NCBI GenBank assembly: GCA_020633435.1
Contig: JACKDP010000008.1
Coordinates: 310,001 to 374,000 of the forward strand
Reading direction: 5' to 3'
Length of the DNA stretch: 64,000 bases
Origin: Myxococcales bacterium
GTDB taxonomy: Bacteria > Myxococcota_A > Bradymonadia > UBA7976 > UBA1532
This document shows, one piece after another, positions 1 through 9,073 of the stretch (position 1 is its first letter; every line of letters begins with the position of its first letter). The position numbers and the translations under genes were made by a program. A model generated the notes under the pieces. The model saw only the letters and a list, made by a program, of their open reading frames with translations, was not told the origin of the DNA and searched no databases.

Positions 1-779
1 AGGCCGCCGCCGGTGATGCGCACCTCGTCGCCGCCCGCCACGGTGCCCACCCGCGGGCTCACCGCGTCGACGACGATCTCCTCGGTGTAGGTGAACGCGG
101 CCGGCAGCCGGACATCGCCGTTCACGTTGCGGACGCGCACCTCGACGGTGCCGGCCTCGTGGGGCGGCGCGACGACGACCATGCGCTCCAGGTTGCGGAT
201 CTCGCGGACGCGCGCCGGCACGCCGCCGAAGAGCACCTCGGTGGGATCGACGAAGCCCTGGCCGGAGATGAGCACCTCCACGCCGCCGCGCGTCGAGTCG
301 ACCCGGGGCTCGACGCCCTCCAGGCCCACCTGGCGGAAGTAGGTGAAGCCGTCTTCGAGCGTGGCCGGCGCGATGTCGCGGCCGGGCCACAGCACCGTCA
401 CGGGCACCGAGCCCACCTGCTCGCCCCGCGGCACCGTGCACCGCAGGTGGTTCTCGCTCTCGACCTCCAGCTCGGTGCACTCGCGATCGCCGATCTCGAC
501 GCGCACGCCGTTGCGGAACTCGCGACCGATGACGCGCACGCGGATGCCCCCGGCCAGCTCGCCGCGGCTGGGGATGAGGGAGTTGAGGCGGGGGCCCAGG
601 GGGTCGGCGTCCGCCTCGACGGCGGCGTCCAGGAGGGTCGGGGGGTCGAAGTCGGGCCGCAGCAGGTCGGCGTCGCCCACCTGGCGCCCGGCGTCGGCGG
701 CGCTGCTCTCGGGGTCGCAGGCCACGAGCGCCGCGCTGGCGAAGAGGGCGAGGAGGGCGTGAAGCTGCAGGCGATTCAT
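1..779 (-). CDS. IPT/TIG-repeat lipoprotein, 3' part cut by window edge
   Basis: The N-terminal 259 residues of a secreted protein are visible; the rest lies outside the window. The start at 779 is preceded by GAGGA five bases upstream, better than the in-frame ATG at 794. The N-terminus is a lipoprotein signal ending ALVAC, followed by an Asp-rich linker and three IPT/TIG-like modules, each opening with a P-x-x-G-xx-xGG pattern (near residues 67, 150 and 235). Such Ig-like folds act in surface adhesion or as scaffolds in secreted enzymes. It resembles the five-IPT protein at 50.8 kb, so the two may be paralogs. The ligand cannot be told. Confidence 0.8.
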   Translation of the reverse strand, partial: MNRLQLHALLALFASAALVACDPESSAADAGRQVGDADLLRPDFDPPTLLDAAVEADADPLGPRLNSLIPSRGELAGGIRVRVIGREFRNGVRVEIGDRECTELEVESENHLRCTVPRGEQVGSVPVTVLWPGRDIAPATLEDGFTYFRQVGLEGVEPRVDSTRGGVEVLISGQGFVDPTEVLFGGVPARVREIRNLERMVVVAPPHEAGTVEVRVRNVNGDVRLPAAFTYTEEIVVDAVSPRVGTVAGGDEVRITGGG

Positions 780-812
780 CGAGATCCTCGTCATCAGCGT
801 GTCGGGAGGAGC

Positions 813-826
813 GTGCGCAAACGCAC
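813..826 (-). terminator. small hairpin downstream of the DUF523 gene
   Basis: A 5-bp perfect stem GTGCG/CGCAC with a 4-nt loop lies 15 bases past the DUF523 stop on the minus strand. Flanking GGAG and CTCC can extend it imperfectly. There is no T tract, so termination is only a possibility; it could also be a leader structure of the next gene. Confidence 0.3.
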
Positions 827-840
827 CCTCCCCCACCTCC

Positions 841-1527
841 CTAGCAAGACGCGCTCCACGCGGCCGCCTTGCGCACGTTGTCGGCGGCCGCCGCGCCGAG
901 CAGCAGCCCATAGGCCCGGCGCGCCCCGCCCACGGCATACGCTGCCAGCCGCTCCCGTGTCACTGACCCCGCCCCGGCGCTCCACTCTTCGCCGAATCGG
1001 CCGTGGAAATCCAGCAGTGCCGACGGGGAACCGTCGCCGGCCGCGGCCAGCGCGGCGTCCACGACGAAGGCCGCGTCCAGCGTCTCGTCGCTGCAGATCG
1101 CCGCGTGGGCCCACCGGGCGCGGACGCCCGCGGCGAACCGCCCGTCGGCCGGCGCGAGCGGGCGGCCGGCGGCGTCGTAGCAGGCGGCGTCCCCCTGGCC
1201 ACAGCTCGGCGAGCGGGCCTTGCCGACGAAGCCGTGCACGGGGGCCGCCAGCCGGGCGGCGGCGACGCGATCGAGGGCGTCGGTGACGTCGCGATCGGCG
1301 GCGCGGTCCACGACGCGCAGGCCCGCGGGGCCGCGCACCAGGTCGATGGGCGGGCGCGGGGTGCCCAGGCCGGCCTCCACCTCGGGGCAGACGGGCAGCA
1401 CCTCGAAGGCGTCCAGGGCGGCCGCGAGGGCCAGCAGGCCGGCGACGCGGGCCGCGGGCTTGCTCCGGCCGTCGTAGCGGACGGCGTCGCCGAGCAGGCA
1501 GCGGCTCACCAGAATCCGTGCTCTCAA
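841..1527 (-). CDS. DUF523 family protein
   Basis: About 228 residues if the TTG at 1527 is the start; a GTG at 1545 is an in-frame alternative and I cannot decide between them. The protein begins with the family's N-terminal ILVSRCLLG segment, and SPSCG near residue 90 is the second conserved cysteine motif. DUF523 (YbbK-like) proteins are small cytosolic proteins of unproven function; the paired cysteines suggest metal or thiol chemistry. The length is somewhat above the usual ~150-160 residues because of a C-terminal extension. It diverges from mutS2 and nothing nearby suggests a pathway. Confidence 0.8.
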   Translation of the reverse strand: MRARILVSRCLLGDAVRYDGRSKPAARVAGLLALAAALDAFEVLPVCPEVEAGLGTPRPPIDLVRGPAGLRVVDRAADRDVTDALDRVAAARLAAPVHGFVGKARSPSCGQGDAACYDAAGRPLAPADGRFAAGVRARWAHAAICSDETLDAAFVVDAALAAAGDGSPSALLDFHGRFGEEWSAGAGSVTRERLAAYAVGGARRAYGLLLGAAAADNVRKAAAWSASC

Positions 1528-1539
1528 GGCACCCCCCGC

Positions 1540-1568
1540 TTGCACCGACCGCCTCGTCTGATCAACAT
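1540..1568 (+). promoter_or_regulatory. possible mutS2 promoter, leaderless layout
   Basis: TTGCAC and CAACAT are separated by 17 bases, and the -10 ends 8 bases before the mutS2 ATG. The -10 is weak. No Shine-Dalgarno precedes the ATG, so transcription may start at or next to it. Confidence 0.35.
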
Positions 1569-1576
1569 GCCGCCCC

Positions 1577-3988
1577 ATGCGACCCGTCGTCCCCGAGAAG
1601 ACCCGCCGCCACCTCGAGTGGTCGCGGGTGCTGGCGCGCCTGTCCTCCCACTGCCGCGGCCCCGTGGCCGCGGACCGGGCGCTCACCCTCGACTTCGCCG
1701 CCGATCCGGCCGAGCTGGATCGGCGCCTGACCCGCCAGGACGAGGCCCGCGGGCTGGTGGACGCCCGGCGCCTGCCGCCCCTGGCCGGCGTGCCCGACAT
1801 CCTGCCGGCGGCCGCGCGGGCCAGCCGCGGCGGCGTCCTCGATCCCGAGGAGCTCACCGCCGTCGGCCACCACCTCGACACCGCGGCGCGCTGCCGGAAG
1901 TTCTTCGACGCCCTGCCGGCCGGCTGCCCGCAACTGGTCGAGATCGCTCAGGATCTCGTGCAGGCCCCCGACCTCGGCCGCGACCTGCTCGACGCCTTCG
2001 ACGAGCAGGGCAACGTGGCGGACAGCGCCAGCGGCGAGCTGGGCCACCTGCGCGACCGCGTCGCCGGCCTGCACGGGCAGCTCAAGGAGAACATCCACCG
2101 CCTCGTCCAGGCCCCCGAGTACGCCGACCTGCTGCAGGACGACTACTACACCATCCGCGAAGACCGCTACGTGCTGCCCATCAAGGCCAGCAACAAGGCC
2201 CATGTGCCGGGCATCGTGCACGGCTGGTCCCAGACCGGGGCCACGGTGTTCATCGAGCCCGAGGCCGTGCTGCAGGCCAACAACCGCCTGCTGATGGCCC
2301 AGGCCGAGGTGGACCGCGAGATCCGCCGCATCCTGGCGAAGCTGTCGGAGCGGGTCGGCGCCCTCATGGGCCCGCTGCAGCGCTCCCAGGAGGCCCTCGC
2401 CACGCTCGACCTGGTGTTCGCGGGCGCCCGGCTGTCCGAGGAGCTCGACGCCACCCGCCCCCGCATCGACGTGGACGCGCCCCTGCAGCTCAAGTCGGCG
2501 CGGCACCCGCTGCTCGTGCTGTCGGGCATCGAGGTGGTGGCCAACCGCATCGAGCTGGCCCCGGGGCAGCGCGGCCTCGTCATCACCGGCCCCAACACCG
2601 GCGGCAAGACGGTGGCCCTCAAGACGGCGGGCCTCTGCGCGCTCATGGCCCTGTCCGGCCTGCACATCCCGGCGGACGAGGGCTCGAGCCTGCCCCGGGT
2701 CCCCGGCGTCTTCACCGACATCGGCGACGAGCAGAGCCTGGAGGAGAGCAAGTCCACGTTCTCCGGGCACATCGCCAACCTGAAGGCCATCCTCGGGGCC
2801 ATCCAGGCCGGCAGCCTGGTGCTCCTCGACGAGATCGTCATCGGGACGGACCCCGTCCAGGGCGCCGCGCTGGCCCAGGCCATCCTGGAGCGCCTGGCCG
2901 ACCTGGGCACCTTCGTGGTGGTCACGACGCACTACGAGAGCCTCAAGGCGCTGCCCCTGGAGGACGCCCGCTTCCGCAACGGGGCCGTGGGCTTCGACGC
3001 CGAGCGGCGCGTGCCCACCTACCACCTCGAGCTGGACGTGCCCGGCTCGTCGTCGGCGCTCATCACGGCGCGGCGGCTCGGGCTCGACCCCGTCATCGTC
3101 GATCGCGCCATGGCCCTGACGGGGCCGGAGCAGCGGCGGCTGGAGAGCCTCATCCAGCGGCTCGAGGCCGAGACGAGCGCCCTGCTGCGCACGCGGACGG
3201 AGCTGGAGGCCGAGCGCGAGCAGGTGCAGGTGACGCTGGCCGGCATCATCGAGAAGGAGGAGCGGCTGCGCACGCGGCTGCGCGAGGGGGTGGCCCGCGA
3301 GCGCGATCAGGCCCTCCGCTCCGCCCGGACGGCGCGCGAGGAGCTGGAGAAGCTGCGCAAGCAGCTCCGCGATCCGGGCAAGCGCCGCGACGCGACGTGG
3401 GTGGACAGCCAGCGCTCCCGGGTGGGCGAGCTGGTGGACCGGCTGGTGACGGAGGGGCGCGCGGTGGAGGAGGCGGCCGCGGGGCCGGCCCTCGATCCGG
3501 CCGCCCTGCGCGTCGGCCAGAAGGTCTACGTCATCTCGCTCAACGCCGACGCCGAGCTGCTGGCGCTGCCCGACGACAAGGGCCGCTGCCAGGTGCGCGC
3601 GGGCCTGCTGGCCGCCAACGTGCCCGTCTCGGACCTGCGGCTGAAGCGCGAGAAGACGCCCCCGGCCCCCGCCGCCCGCGCCCCGAAGCCCGTCGAGACG
3701 CCGCGGCCGCCGGCCCTGACCTGGGAGAGCGCGCCGCCGCAAGTGCCCGACAACACAGTGGATGTGCGCGGCAAGCGTGCCGACGAGGCCCTGGAGCTGG
3801 TGGAGCGGCACCTCGACGCCCTCTTCGAGCGGGAGGCGGGGGCGGCCTACATCATCCACGGCCACGGCACCGGCGCCCTCAAGCGAGAGGTCCGCGACTG
3901 GCTCGGCGGCTGCCGCTACGTCCTCGACTGGCGGCGCGGCGATCGCCATGAAGGCGGCGACGGCGTCACGGCCGTCTTGCTGCGCTGA
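1577..3988 (+). CDS. mutS2: MutS2 family protein
   Basis: 803 residues, the family's normal length. MutS2 is a MutS-like ATPase without mismatch-recognition domains. It binds branched DNA or collided ribosomes, depending on species, and limits homologous recombination. The Walker A GPNTGGKT is near residue 338. A long charged coiled coil follows the ATPase (about residues 510-620), and the C-terminus is an Smr domain (from about residue 727) containing VDVRGK and HGHGTG, the nuclease signature. The Walker B region reads LLDEIVIGTDP where most MutS2 proteins have a small Gly/Ala pair after DE-L; the catalytic DE is intact. It is transcribed alone, away from DUF523. Confidence 0.95.
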   Translation: MRPVVPEKTRRHLEWSRVLARLSSHCRGPVAADRALTLDFAADPAELDRRLTRQDEARGLVDARRLPPLAGVPDILPAAARASRGGVLDPEELTAVGHHLDTAARCRKFFDALPAGCPQLVEIAQDLVQAPDLGRDLLDAFDEQGNVADSASGELGHLRDRVAGLHGQLKENIHRLVQAPEYADLLQDDYYTIREDRYVLPIKASNKAHVPGIVHGWSQTGATVFIEPEAVLQANNRLLMAQAEVDREIRRILAKLSERVGALMGPLQRSQEALATLDLVFAGARLSEELDATRPRIDVDAPLQLKSARHPLLVLSGIEVVANRIELAPGQRGLVITGPNTGGKTVALKTAGLCALMALSGLHIPADEGSSLPRVPGVFTDIGDEQSLEESKSTFSGHIANLKAILGAIQAGSLVLLDEIVIGTDPVQGAALAQAILERLADLGTFVVVTTHYESLKALPLEDARFRNGAVGFDAERRVPTYHLELDVPGSSSALITARRLGLDPVIVDRAMALTGPEQRRLESLIQRLEAETSALLRTRTELEAEREQVQVTLAGIIEKEERLRTRLREGVARERDQALRSARTAREELEKLRKQLRDPGKRRDATWVDSQRSRVGELVDRLVTEGRAVEEAAAGPALDPAALRVGQKVYVISLNADAELLALPDDKGRCQVRAGLLAANVPVSDLRLKREKTPPAPAARAPKPVETPRPPALTWESAPPQVPDNTVDVRGKRADEALELVERHLDALFEREAGAAYIIHGHGTGALKREVRDWLGGCRYVLDWRRGDRHEGGDGVTAVLLR

Positions 3989-4006
3989 CCAGGGGGCGGG
4001 CAGAAT
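3977..4006 (+). promoter_or_regulatory. putative promoter of the SppA-like gene
   Basis: TTGCTG, an 18-base spacer, then CAGAAT. It overlaps the last codons of mutS2 and lies 28 bases upstream of the GTG start at 4035. It is a reasonable sigma-70 match for such GC-rich DNA. Confidence 0.45.
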
Positions 4007-4034
4007 CGGCGGACCCCCTGGCATCGGAGTCGCC

Positions 4035-6542
4035 GTGCGCCGCGCCCTCTTGCTCCTCCTGGCCCTGACGGGCCCCGCCGCCGCCCAGCGCCTCACCGAC
4101 GGGCTCTTCCTCCCCGATGGCGACGTCGCCGCTGGCGAGGGCGCCGCCATGCTGGAGGCCAACCCGGCCGGCATGGCCTTCGGGGCGCCCTTCGAGCTGG
4201 CCTACACCTTCGTGGACAGCGTGGCCGAGGCCGCCGGCGAGGGCCACCAGCTCGCGATGGCGTTCGGCCTCGATCCCTTCCGCGCCGGCATCTCGCTGCA
4301 GTTCCTCGATCCCGCCGTCGGCGGCGTCGACGAGGGCCCCACCAAGGTGAGCCTGGGCTACGGCCTGCGCCTCTCGCCGGCGTTCTCCTTCGGCTTCGTC
4401 TGGCACACCTTCGTCTCGGACGAGGATCCCGAGCTCGACGAGGCCGACACCTGGGACCTGGGCTTCCAGCTCCGGCCGTCCCGCTGGCTGGCGGCCGGCC
4501 TCTCCATCACCGACCTCACCACCCCGCGCGTGGGCGGCGTCATCGTCAACCGCGCCTACGCCGCCGGCATCGCCTTCCGCCCGGGCACCGAGCGCTTCAC
4601 CGCCACCGGCACGATCACCATCCCGGAGGCCGGCGGCGACGACGAGCCCGATGACGGCCGCGAGCTGGCGTTCGGCGGGCTCCTGCGCTGGCGCCTCTTC
4701 GGCGCCGTCGGCCTGCAGGCCCGCTACGAGACGACGGAGGTGGCCGGCGAGCGCGTCCACCGCGTGATGGCCGGCCTCGTGGACCTGTCGAGCTTCGGGC
4801 TCGGCATCTTCGGCTACAGCCCCGACGCCGCCGGCGACGAGGTGGGCGGCTACGCCGTGACGGCTCGCCTGCGCTCGTCGGTGCCGGCGACCCCCACGGT
4901 GCTCTCCCGCCCGAAGATCGTCGAGGTCGCGGTGGAGAGCGTCGAGGAGTTCGGCGCCAGCGGCTTCTTCGGCAGCCGCCCCGAGACGCCGTTCCTCGAC
5001 ACCCTCATCACCCTGCGCAAGCTCGGCCGGCTGGACGACGTGGCCGGGGTGCTGCTGTCGCTGGCCACCGATCAGATGGGCTGGGCCCAGGCCAACGAGC
5101 TGCGCCAGGCCATCCTCGAGCTGCGGGCGGCCGGCAAGAAGGTCTACGTCTGGCTGCCCGTGGGCGACACGCGCACCTACACCATCGCCTCCGCGGCCGA
5201 CGCCATCTACACCGCGCCCTCGGGCGGCGTCCTGCTCACCGGCATCCGGGCCGAGCTGACCTACCTGGGCAAGCTGCTGGAAAACCTGGGGATTGCGGCC
5301 GAGTTCGTCGCCATCGGCGCCTTCAAGAGCGCGCCCGAGACGTTCACCGAGGGCGGCCCCACCGACGCCAGCCGGCGCGTCGAGGACGCCCTGCTCGACG
5401 ACCTGTACGCCCACGTCGTGCGCGCCATCGCCGAGGGCCGCCGCATGCCCGACGCCGACGTCCGCGCGCTCATCGACCGGGGCCCGTACACCGCCCGCGA
5501 GGCCAAGGAGGCCGGCCTGGTGGACGGGGTCATCCACTACGACGAGTTCGAGCGCGTGGCCCGCGACGACTTCGGCGCCTACGTGGGCTTCACGGACGCC
5601 GACCGGCTGCTCGCCGGCTCCGATCCCCGCTGGGGCATCCAGCCCGCTGTGGGCGTGCTCTACGCCGTGGGCACCATCACCGACGGCCGCTCCACCCAGA
5701 GCCCCTTCGGCGGCACCGGCTCCACGGGCGCCGAGACGTTCGTGCGCGCCACCCGGGCCATGCGCGAGGATCCCGCCGTCCGCGCCGTGGTGCTGCGCAT
5801 CGACAGCCCCGGCGGCTCCGTCACCGCCGCCGACGCCATGTGGCGCGAGCTGAGCCGCCTGGCCGAGGAGAAGCCGCTCATCGTGAGCATGGGCGACGTG
5901 GCGGCCTCGGGCGGCTACTACATCGCCGCGCCGGCCCGCGAGATCCTGGCGCTGCCCGAGACCATCACCGGCAGCATCGGCATCTTCACCGGCAAGTTCG
6001 ATCTGTCCGAGGGCCTGGGCCGCCTGGGCATCCACCGCGAGGTGTTCACCCGGGGCCGCAACGCCGCCATCCTGTCGTCCGCGCGCCGCTGGACGGACGC
6101 CGAGCGCGAGCAGGTGGAGCGCTCCATGCGCGTCCTCTACGACCTCTTCATCAACCGCGTGGCCAGCGGCCGCAAGGGCCTGAGCGTGGAGCAGGTGGAG
6201 CCCCTGGCCGGGGGCCGGGTGTGGACGGGCGCCCAGGCGCGCGCCTGCGGCCTGGTGGATCGGCCGGCGGGCTTCCTCACGGCCGTCGACCTGGCCGCCC
6301 GGGAGGCGGGGCTGCGGGAGGGCGACTACCGCCTGCAGGTGCAGCGCACGGAGGGCGGCCTCGGCGGCCTGCCGACGTCGCCCGTCTGGGCCCCGTGGGA
6401 CGCGCTGGTCAGCCTCTTCACCCGGCCCGAGGCCGGCCCCCTGCCCCGCGTGCTCGAGCCCCTGGCCCGCCTCGCCGACGTGGCCTTCCTGCAGTTCGCC
6501 AGCGGCACCGCCCTGGCCCTCCTGCCCTTCGAGTGGCGGTAG
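4035..6542 (+). CDS. SppA-type S49 peptidase with N-terminal outer-membrane-barrel-like domain
   Basis: 835 residues from a GTG preceded by GGAG at five bases. Residues 1-18 form a cleavable signal peptide ending AAAQ. Residues ~20-290 look like a PorV/FadL-type beta-barrel: alternating short hydrophobic strands and many Gly-Tyr-Phe turns. The remainder is a tandem S49 (signal peptide peptidase A) region. The candidate catalytic lysine is K431 in GAFKSAPETF and the nucleophile is S625 in AASGGYYIA, a spacing close to that of E. coli SppA. S49 enzymes degrade residual signal peptides or membrane proteins; with a barrel domain this one is probably periplasmic or outer-membrane associated. The barrel assignment is inferred from composition only. 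Confidence 0.82.
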   Translation: MRRALLLLLALTGPAAAQRLTDGLFLPDGDVAAGEGAAMLEANPAGMAFGAPFELAYTFVDSVAEAAGEGHQLAMAFGLDPFRAGISLQFLDPAVGGVDEGPTKVSLGYGLRLSPAFSFGFVWHTFVSDEDPELDEADTWDLGFQLRPSRWLAAGLSITDLTTPRVGGVIVNRAYAAGIAFRPGTERFTATGTITIPEAGGDDEPDDGRELAFGGLLRWRLFGAVGLQARYETTEVAGERVHRVMAGLVDLSSFGLGIFGYSPDAAGDEVGGYAVTARLRSSVPATPTVLSRPKIVEVAVESVEEFGASGFFGSRPETPFLDTLITLRKLGRLDDVAGVLLSLATDQMGWAQANELRQAILELRAAGKKVYVWLPVGDTRTYTIASAADAIYTAPSGGVLLTGIRAELTYLGKLLENLGIAAEFVAIGAFKSAPETFTEGGPTDASRRVEDALLDDLYAHVVRAIAEGRRMPDADVRALIDRGPYTAREAKEAGLVDGVIHYDEFERVARDDFGAYVGFTDADRLLAGSDPRWGIQPAVGVLYAVGTITDGRSTQSPFGGTGSTGAETFVRATRAMREDPAVRAVVLRIDSPGGSVTAADAMWRELSRLAEEKPLIVSMGDVAASGGYYIAAPAREILALPETITGSIGIFTGKFDLSEGLGRLGIHREVFTRGRNAAILSSARRWTDAEREQVERSMRVLYDLFINRVASGRKGLSVEQVEPLAGGRVWTGAQARACGLVDRPAGFLTAVDLAAREAGLREGDYRLQVQRTEGGLGGLPTSPVWAPWDALVSLFTRPEAGPLPRVLEPLARLADVAFLQFASGTALALLPFEWR

Positions 6543-6545
6543 CAG

Positions 6546-8306
6546 CTACAGGCTCTTGAGGTAGGCCACCAGATCGGCCTGGTCCCGCGGGGCCAGGCCG
6601 GCCGTGGCGCCGTGGTTCGCCCCGCCGCACGCGGGCCGGAACCGGTCGGCCAGCGTGGCCGCGCAGCCATCGTGCATCAGCGGCAGCCGGCGCCCGGCGC
6701 CCCAGAGCGTCGGCGTCTGGAACACGCCCCCGGTGCCCACGTCGTGCCCCAGCCCATCCGCCCCGCCCCCGTCCAGGTGGCAGCCGCTGCAGCCGGCGGC
6801 CGCGAAGACGTCCGCGCCCCGGGCCACGGCCTCGGTGTCCTGCAGCTCCACGTCCAGGGTCGGCAGCCCATCGAGCCAGGTCGAGAGGGCGGCCACGCGC
6901 TCGGCGCTCACGGCGGGGCCCTCCATCCGGCGCGTCATCACCTCGCTGAGCAGCGCGGACAGGCTGGGCAGCTCGCCCCGCCAGTGGAACGGCGCCACCA
7001 GGCCACCCCGCAGGCTCGGGGTGCGCACGCGCCCCTCCGTCTGGAAGTGCCAGGTGATGCCGTCGTCCTCGCCCTCGGGGTGACAGCTCGCGCAGGCGAG
7101 GCCGGCCCGGGTGGCGTCGTGGAAGAGCGCGAGGCTGTCATCGGCGACGGACCCGCCGCCGAGCGGCACCGACCAGCGCTGGCCGTCGTCCTCCACGATC
7201 TCGAGCGCGGCCGGGTTGCGGGCCTGGTAGACGAAGCCGGTCGCCGTGCGGGCCACGGCCGTGTAGCGCGCTGGCGGCAGCGGCCGCCCCTCCGTCGCCA
7301 TGCACCCGCTCGGGGCGCCCGCCAGCAGGGCCCGGGCGCTGGCCTCGCCGAGGCCGCTGGCCGCCGCGAGGGCCACCTGCCCGCCGGGCCCCACCGCCAC
7401 GTCCACGGGCAGCGCGGCGCCGTCGAGCGGCTGGGCCACGGGCGCCTGGTCATCGGGGTGCAGGAGCGTCACCGCCCCCACCACCAGCGGGCCGCAGCCG
7501 CCGCCGCCACCCCCGTAGGCCGGCTGGGGATCATCCTGGTTGTTCGGTCGCTCCGGGTGGGCGACCTGGTGGGCGATGGCCAGCCGGCCATCGTCCGTCG
7601 CGACCATGCGCCAGGCGACCGCGGCCCGCGCGCCATCCGTCCCCTGGGGCAGCCGCAGCTGGATGCGCCGGCCGAGCCGCCCCGAGTCGTCCAGCTCCAG
7701 CACCTCCGCCGCGCGGAAGCGGCTCGCGAAGAGGCGGTCGCGGACGCGCACCAGGTCCCGCAGGTCGGTGGCCGGGCGGCCGAGCAGCGTCGCGGTGCCT
7801 TCGTCGGGATCGACGGCGTAGAGCCCGCCGCTGGCGCACGCCACGATGAGCCCCGCCGGCCCCTCGACGAGGCCCCGCGGCGCCCCGCAGACCGGCGTGC
7901 GGACGGGGTGGTCGGGCCGATCCAGATCGAAGCTCAGGACCTCCCCGCTGCCGCGCAGCAGCACATGCACCTGGCCCCGACCGTCGAGGAGCACGCGGCC
8001 CGGCTCGGGCAGGTCGTTCAAGGCCACCCGCACATCCCGGGTGAAGCGGTCCACCAGCAGCACGCGGTCCCGGTCCGGGTCGGCCACGATGAAGACGCGC
8101 TCCCCCACCGCCAGGGTGCCCCCGCTGACGGGGGGCGGTGGGCCGGTCTCCCGCGGGGCCAGGTCCGCCAGGGGCGGCGGCCCCGCGTCGGCCTCGTCGG
8201 GGCCGGCGTCGAAGGTGAAGCCGAACAGATCATCAGGCAGGCCGTTGCACGCAGGCAGGAGCAGGGCGGCCCCCAGGAGGAGCAGCCGGGTGGGCAGTGA
8301 GCGCAT
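6546..8306 (-). CDS. lipoprotein with beta-propeller-like region and two c-type heme motifs
   Basis: 586 residues with a lipobox (LLPAC). Residues ~60-390 have the repeated short-strand pattern of a beta-propeller. The C-terminus carries two CxxCH heme sites, CASCH (~residue 415) and CSGCH (~residue 525), laid out as in diheme peroxidase/MauG-like domains. It is thus an envelope redox protein, possibly a peroxidase or electron carrier. No dedicated partner gene is nearby. It converges on the SppA-like gene with only three bases between the stops. Confidence 0.75.
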   Translation of the reverse strand: MRSLPTRLLLLGAALLLPACNGLPDDLFGFTFDAGPDEADAGPPPLADLAPRETGPPPPVSGGTLAVGERVFIVADPDRDRVLLVDRFTRDVRVALNDLPEPGRVLLDGRGQVHVLLRGSGEVLSFDLDRPDHPVRTPVCGAPRGLVEGPAGLIVACASGGLYAVDPDEGTATLLGRPATDLRDLVRVRDRLFASRFRAAEVLELDDSGRLGRRIQLRLPQGTDGARAAVAWRMVATDDGRLAIAHQVAHPERPNNQDDPQPAYGGGGGGCGPLVVGAVTLLHPDDQAPVAQPLDGAALPVDVAVGPGGQVALAAASGLGEASARALLAGAPSGCMATEGRPLPPARYTAVARTATGFVYQARNPAALEIVEDDGQRWSVPLGGGSVADDSLALFHDATRAGLACASCHPEGEDDGITWHFQTEGRVRTPSLRGGLVAPFHWRGELPSLSALLSEVMTRRMEGPAVSAERVAALSTWLDGLPTLDVELQDTEAVARGADVFAAAGCSGCHLDGGGADGLGHDVGTGGVFQTPTLWGAGRRLPLMHDGCAATLADRFRPACGGANHGATAGLAPRDQADLVAYLKSL

Positions 8307-8378
8307 CGTGGACCTCGGGAGTCGGAGACGGGCCGCCAGACGCCCGTCTCCTCGAAGTATTCTTCCCCGGCTGGCCCG

Positions 8379-8409
8379 TTGCGTCGCGCGCCCGGCCGTG
8401 GCATAGCGT
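8379..8409 (+). promoter_or_regulatory. putative promoter of the DUF2760-Hsp70 operon
   Basis: TTGCGT and TAGCGT with a 19-base spacer, 31 bases before the ATG at 8441. The spacing is long, so this is a tentative call. Confidence 0.35.
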
Positions 8410-8440
8410 CGGCCGACGCTCGGCTGATGGAGGAGGCCCC

Positions 8441-9021
8441 ATGAACGCCCCCCGGACGGACTCGCCTGGCTTCGGTGCCCGGCTCGTGCTCGCGTTCGTG
8501 CTGCCCTGGAAGATCCTGTTCAACGCCGCCCTGGCCGGCCGCGTGGCGCGCGCCCAGGCCGGCGAGCCCGCGGCGCTGCCGGCGCCCGCGCCCTGCCGCC
8601 GGCGGCCCCGGCCCCGGAGCCGCCCCGCGCCCAGCTCGCCGACGAGACGGCCGCCCTGCAGCTCCTCGCCCTCCTCCAGCGCGAGGGCCGCCTGCTCGAC
8701 TTCCTGCAGGAGGACGTCGCGAGCTTCACCGACGCCGACGTGGGCGCCGCCGCCCGCGTGGTGCACGAGGGCTGCAAGCGCGGCCTGGCCGAGTACCTGG
8801 ACCTGGAGGCCGTGCGCCCCGAGGCCGAGGGCGCCGCCGTCGTGCTGGCGCCGGGCTTCGACGCCAACGCCAACCGCGTGACGGGCAACGTCGTGGGCGA
8901 GCCGCCCTACCGCGGCCGCCTGGCCCACCACGGCTGGCGGGTGGCCGCCGTGCGCCTGCCCCGGCGCGTCCCGGGCACCGACGCCCGGGTCGTGGCCCCG
9001 GCCGAGATCGAGCTGTCCTGA
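8441..9021 (+). pseudogene. DUF2760 protein, split by an apparent frameshift
   Basis: The gene starts at an ATG with a strong GGAGGAGG site and encodes an N-terminal segment with a short hydrophobic stretch (LVLAFVLPWKILF). This frame then turns into Arg/Pro nonsense after an Ala-Pro linker. The conserved DUF2760 domain, with LLALLQREGRLLDFLQED and GNVVGEPPYRG, continues in the next frame from about 8600 to the TGA at 9021. The switch lies in the linker (about 8570-8600), where both frames read Ala/Pro, so a one-base indel restores one protein of about 192 residues. DUF2760 genes typically sit immediately before paired Hsp70-like genes, as here. A sequencing indel is as likely as decay. Confidence 0.75.
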
Positions 9022-9073
9022 CCCCCGCCCCGCGGCCCAGCCGCGGCGGCCGAATGTCCAAGGGCTTGAAACC

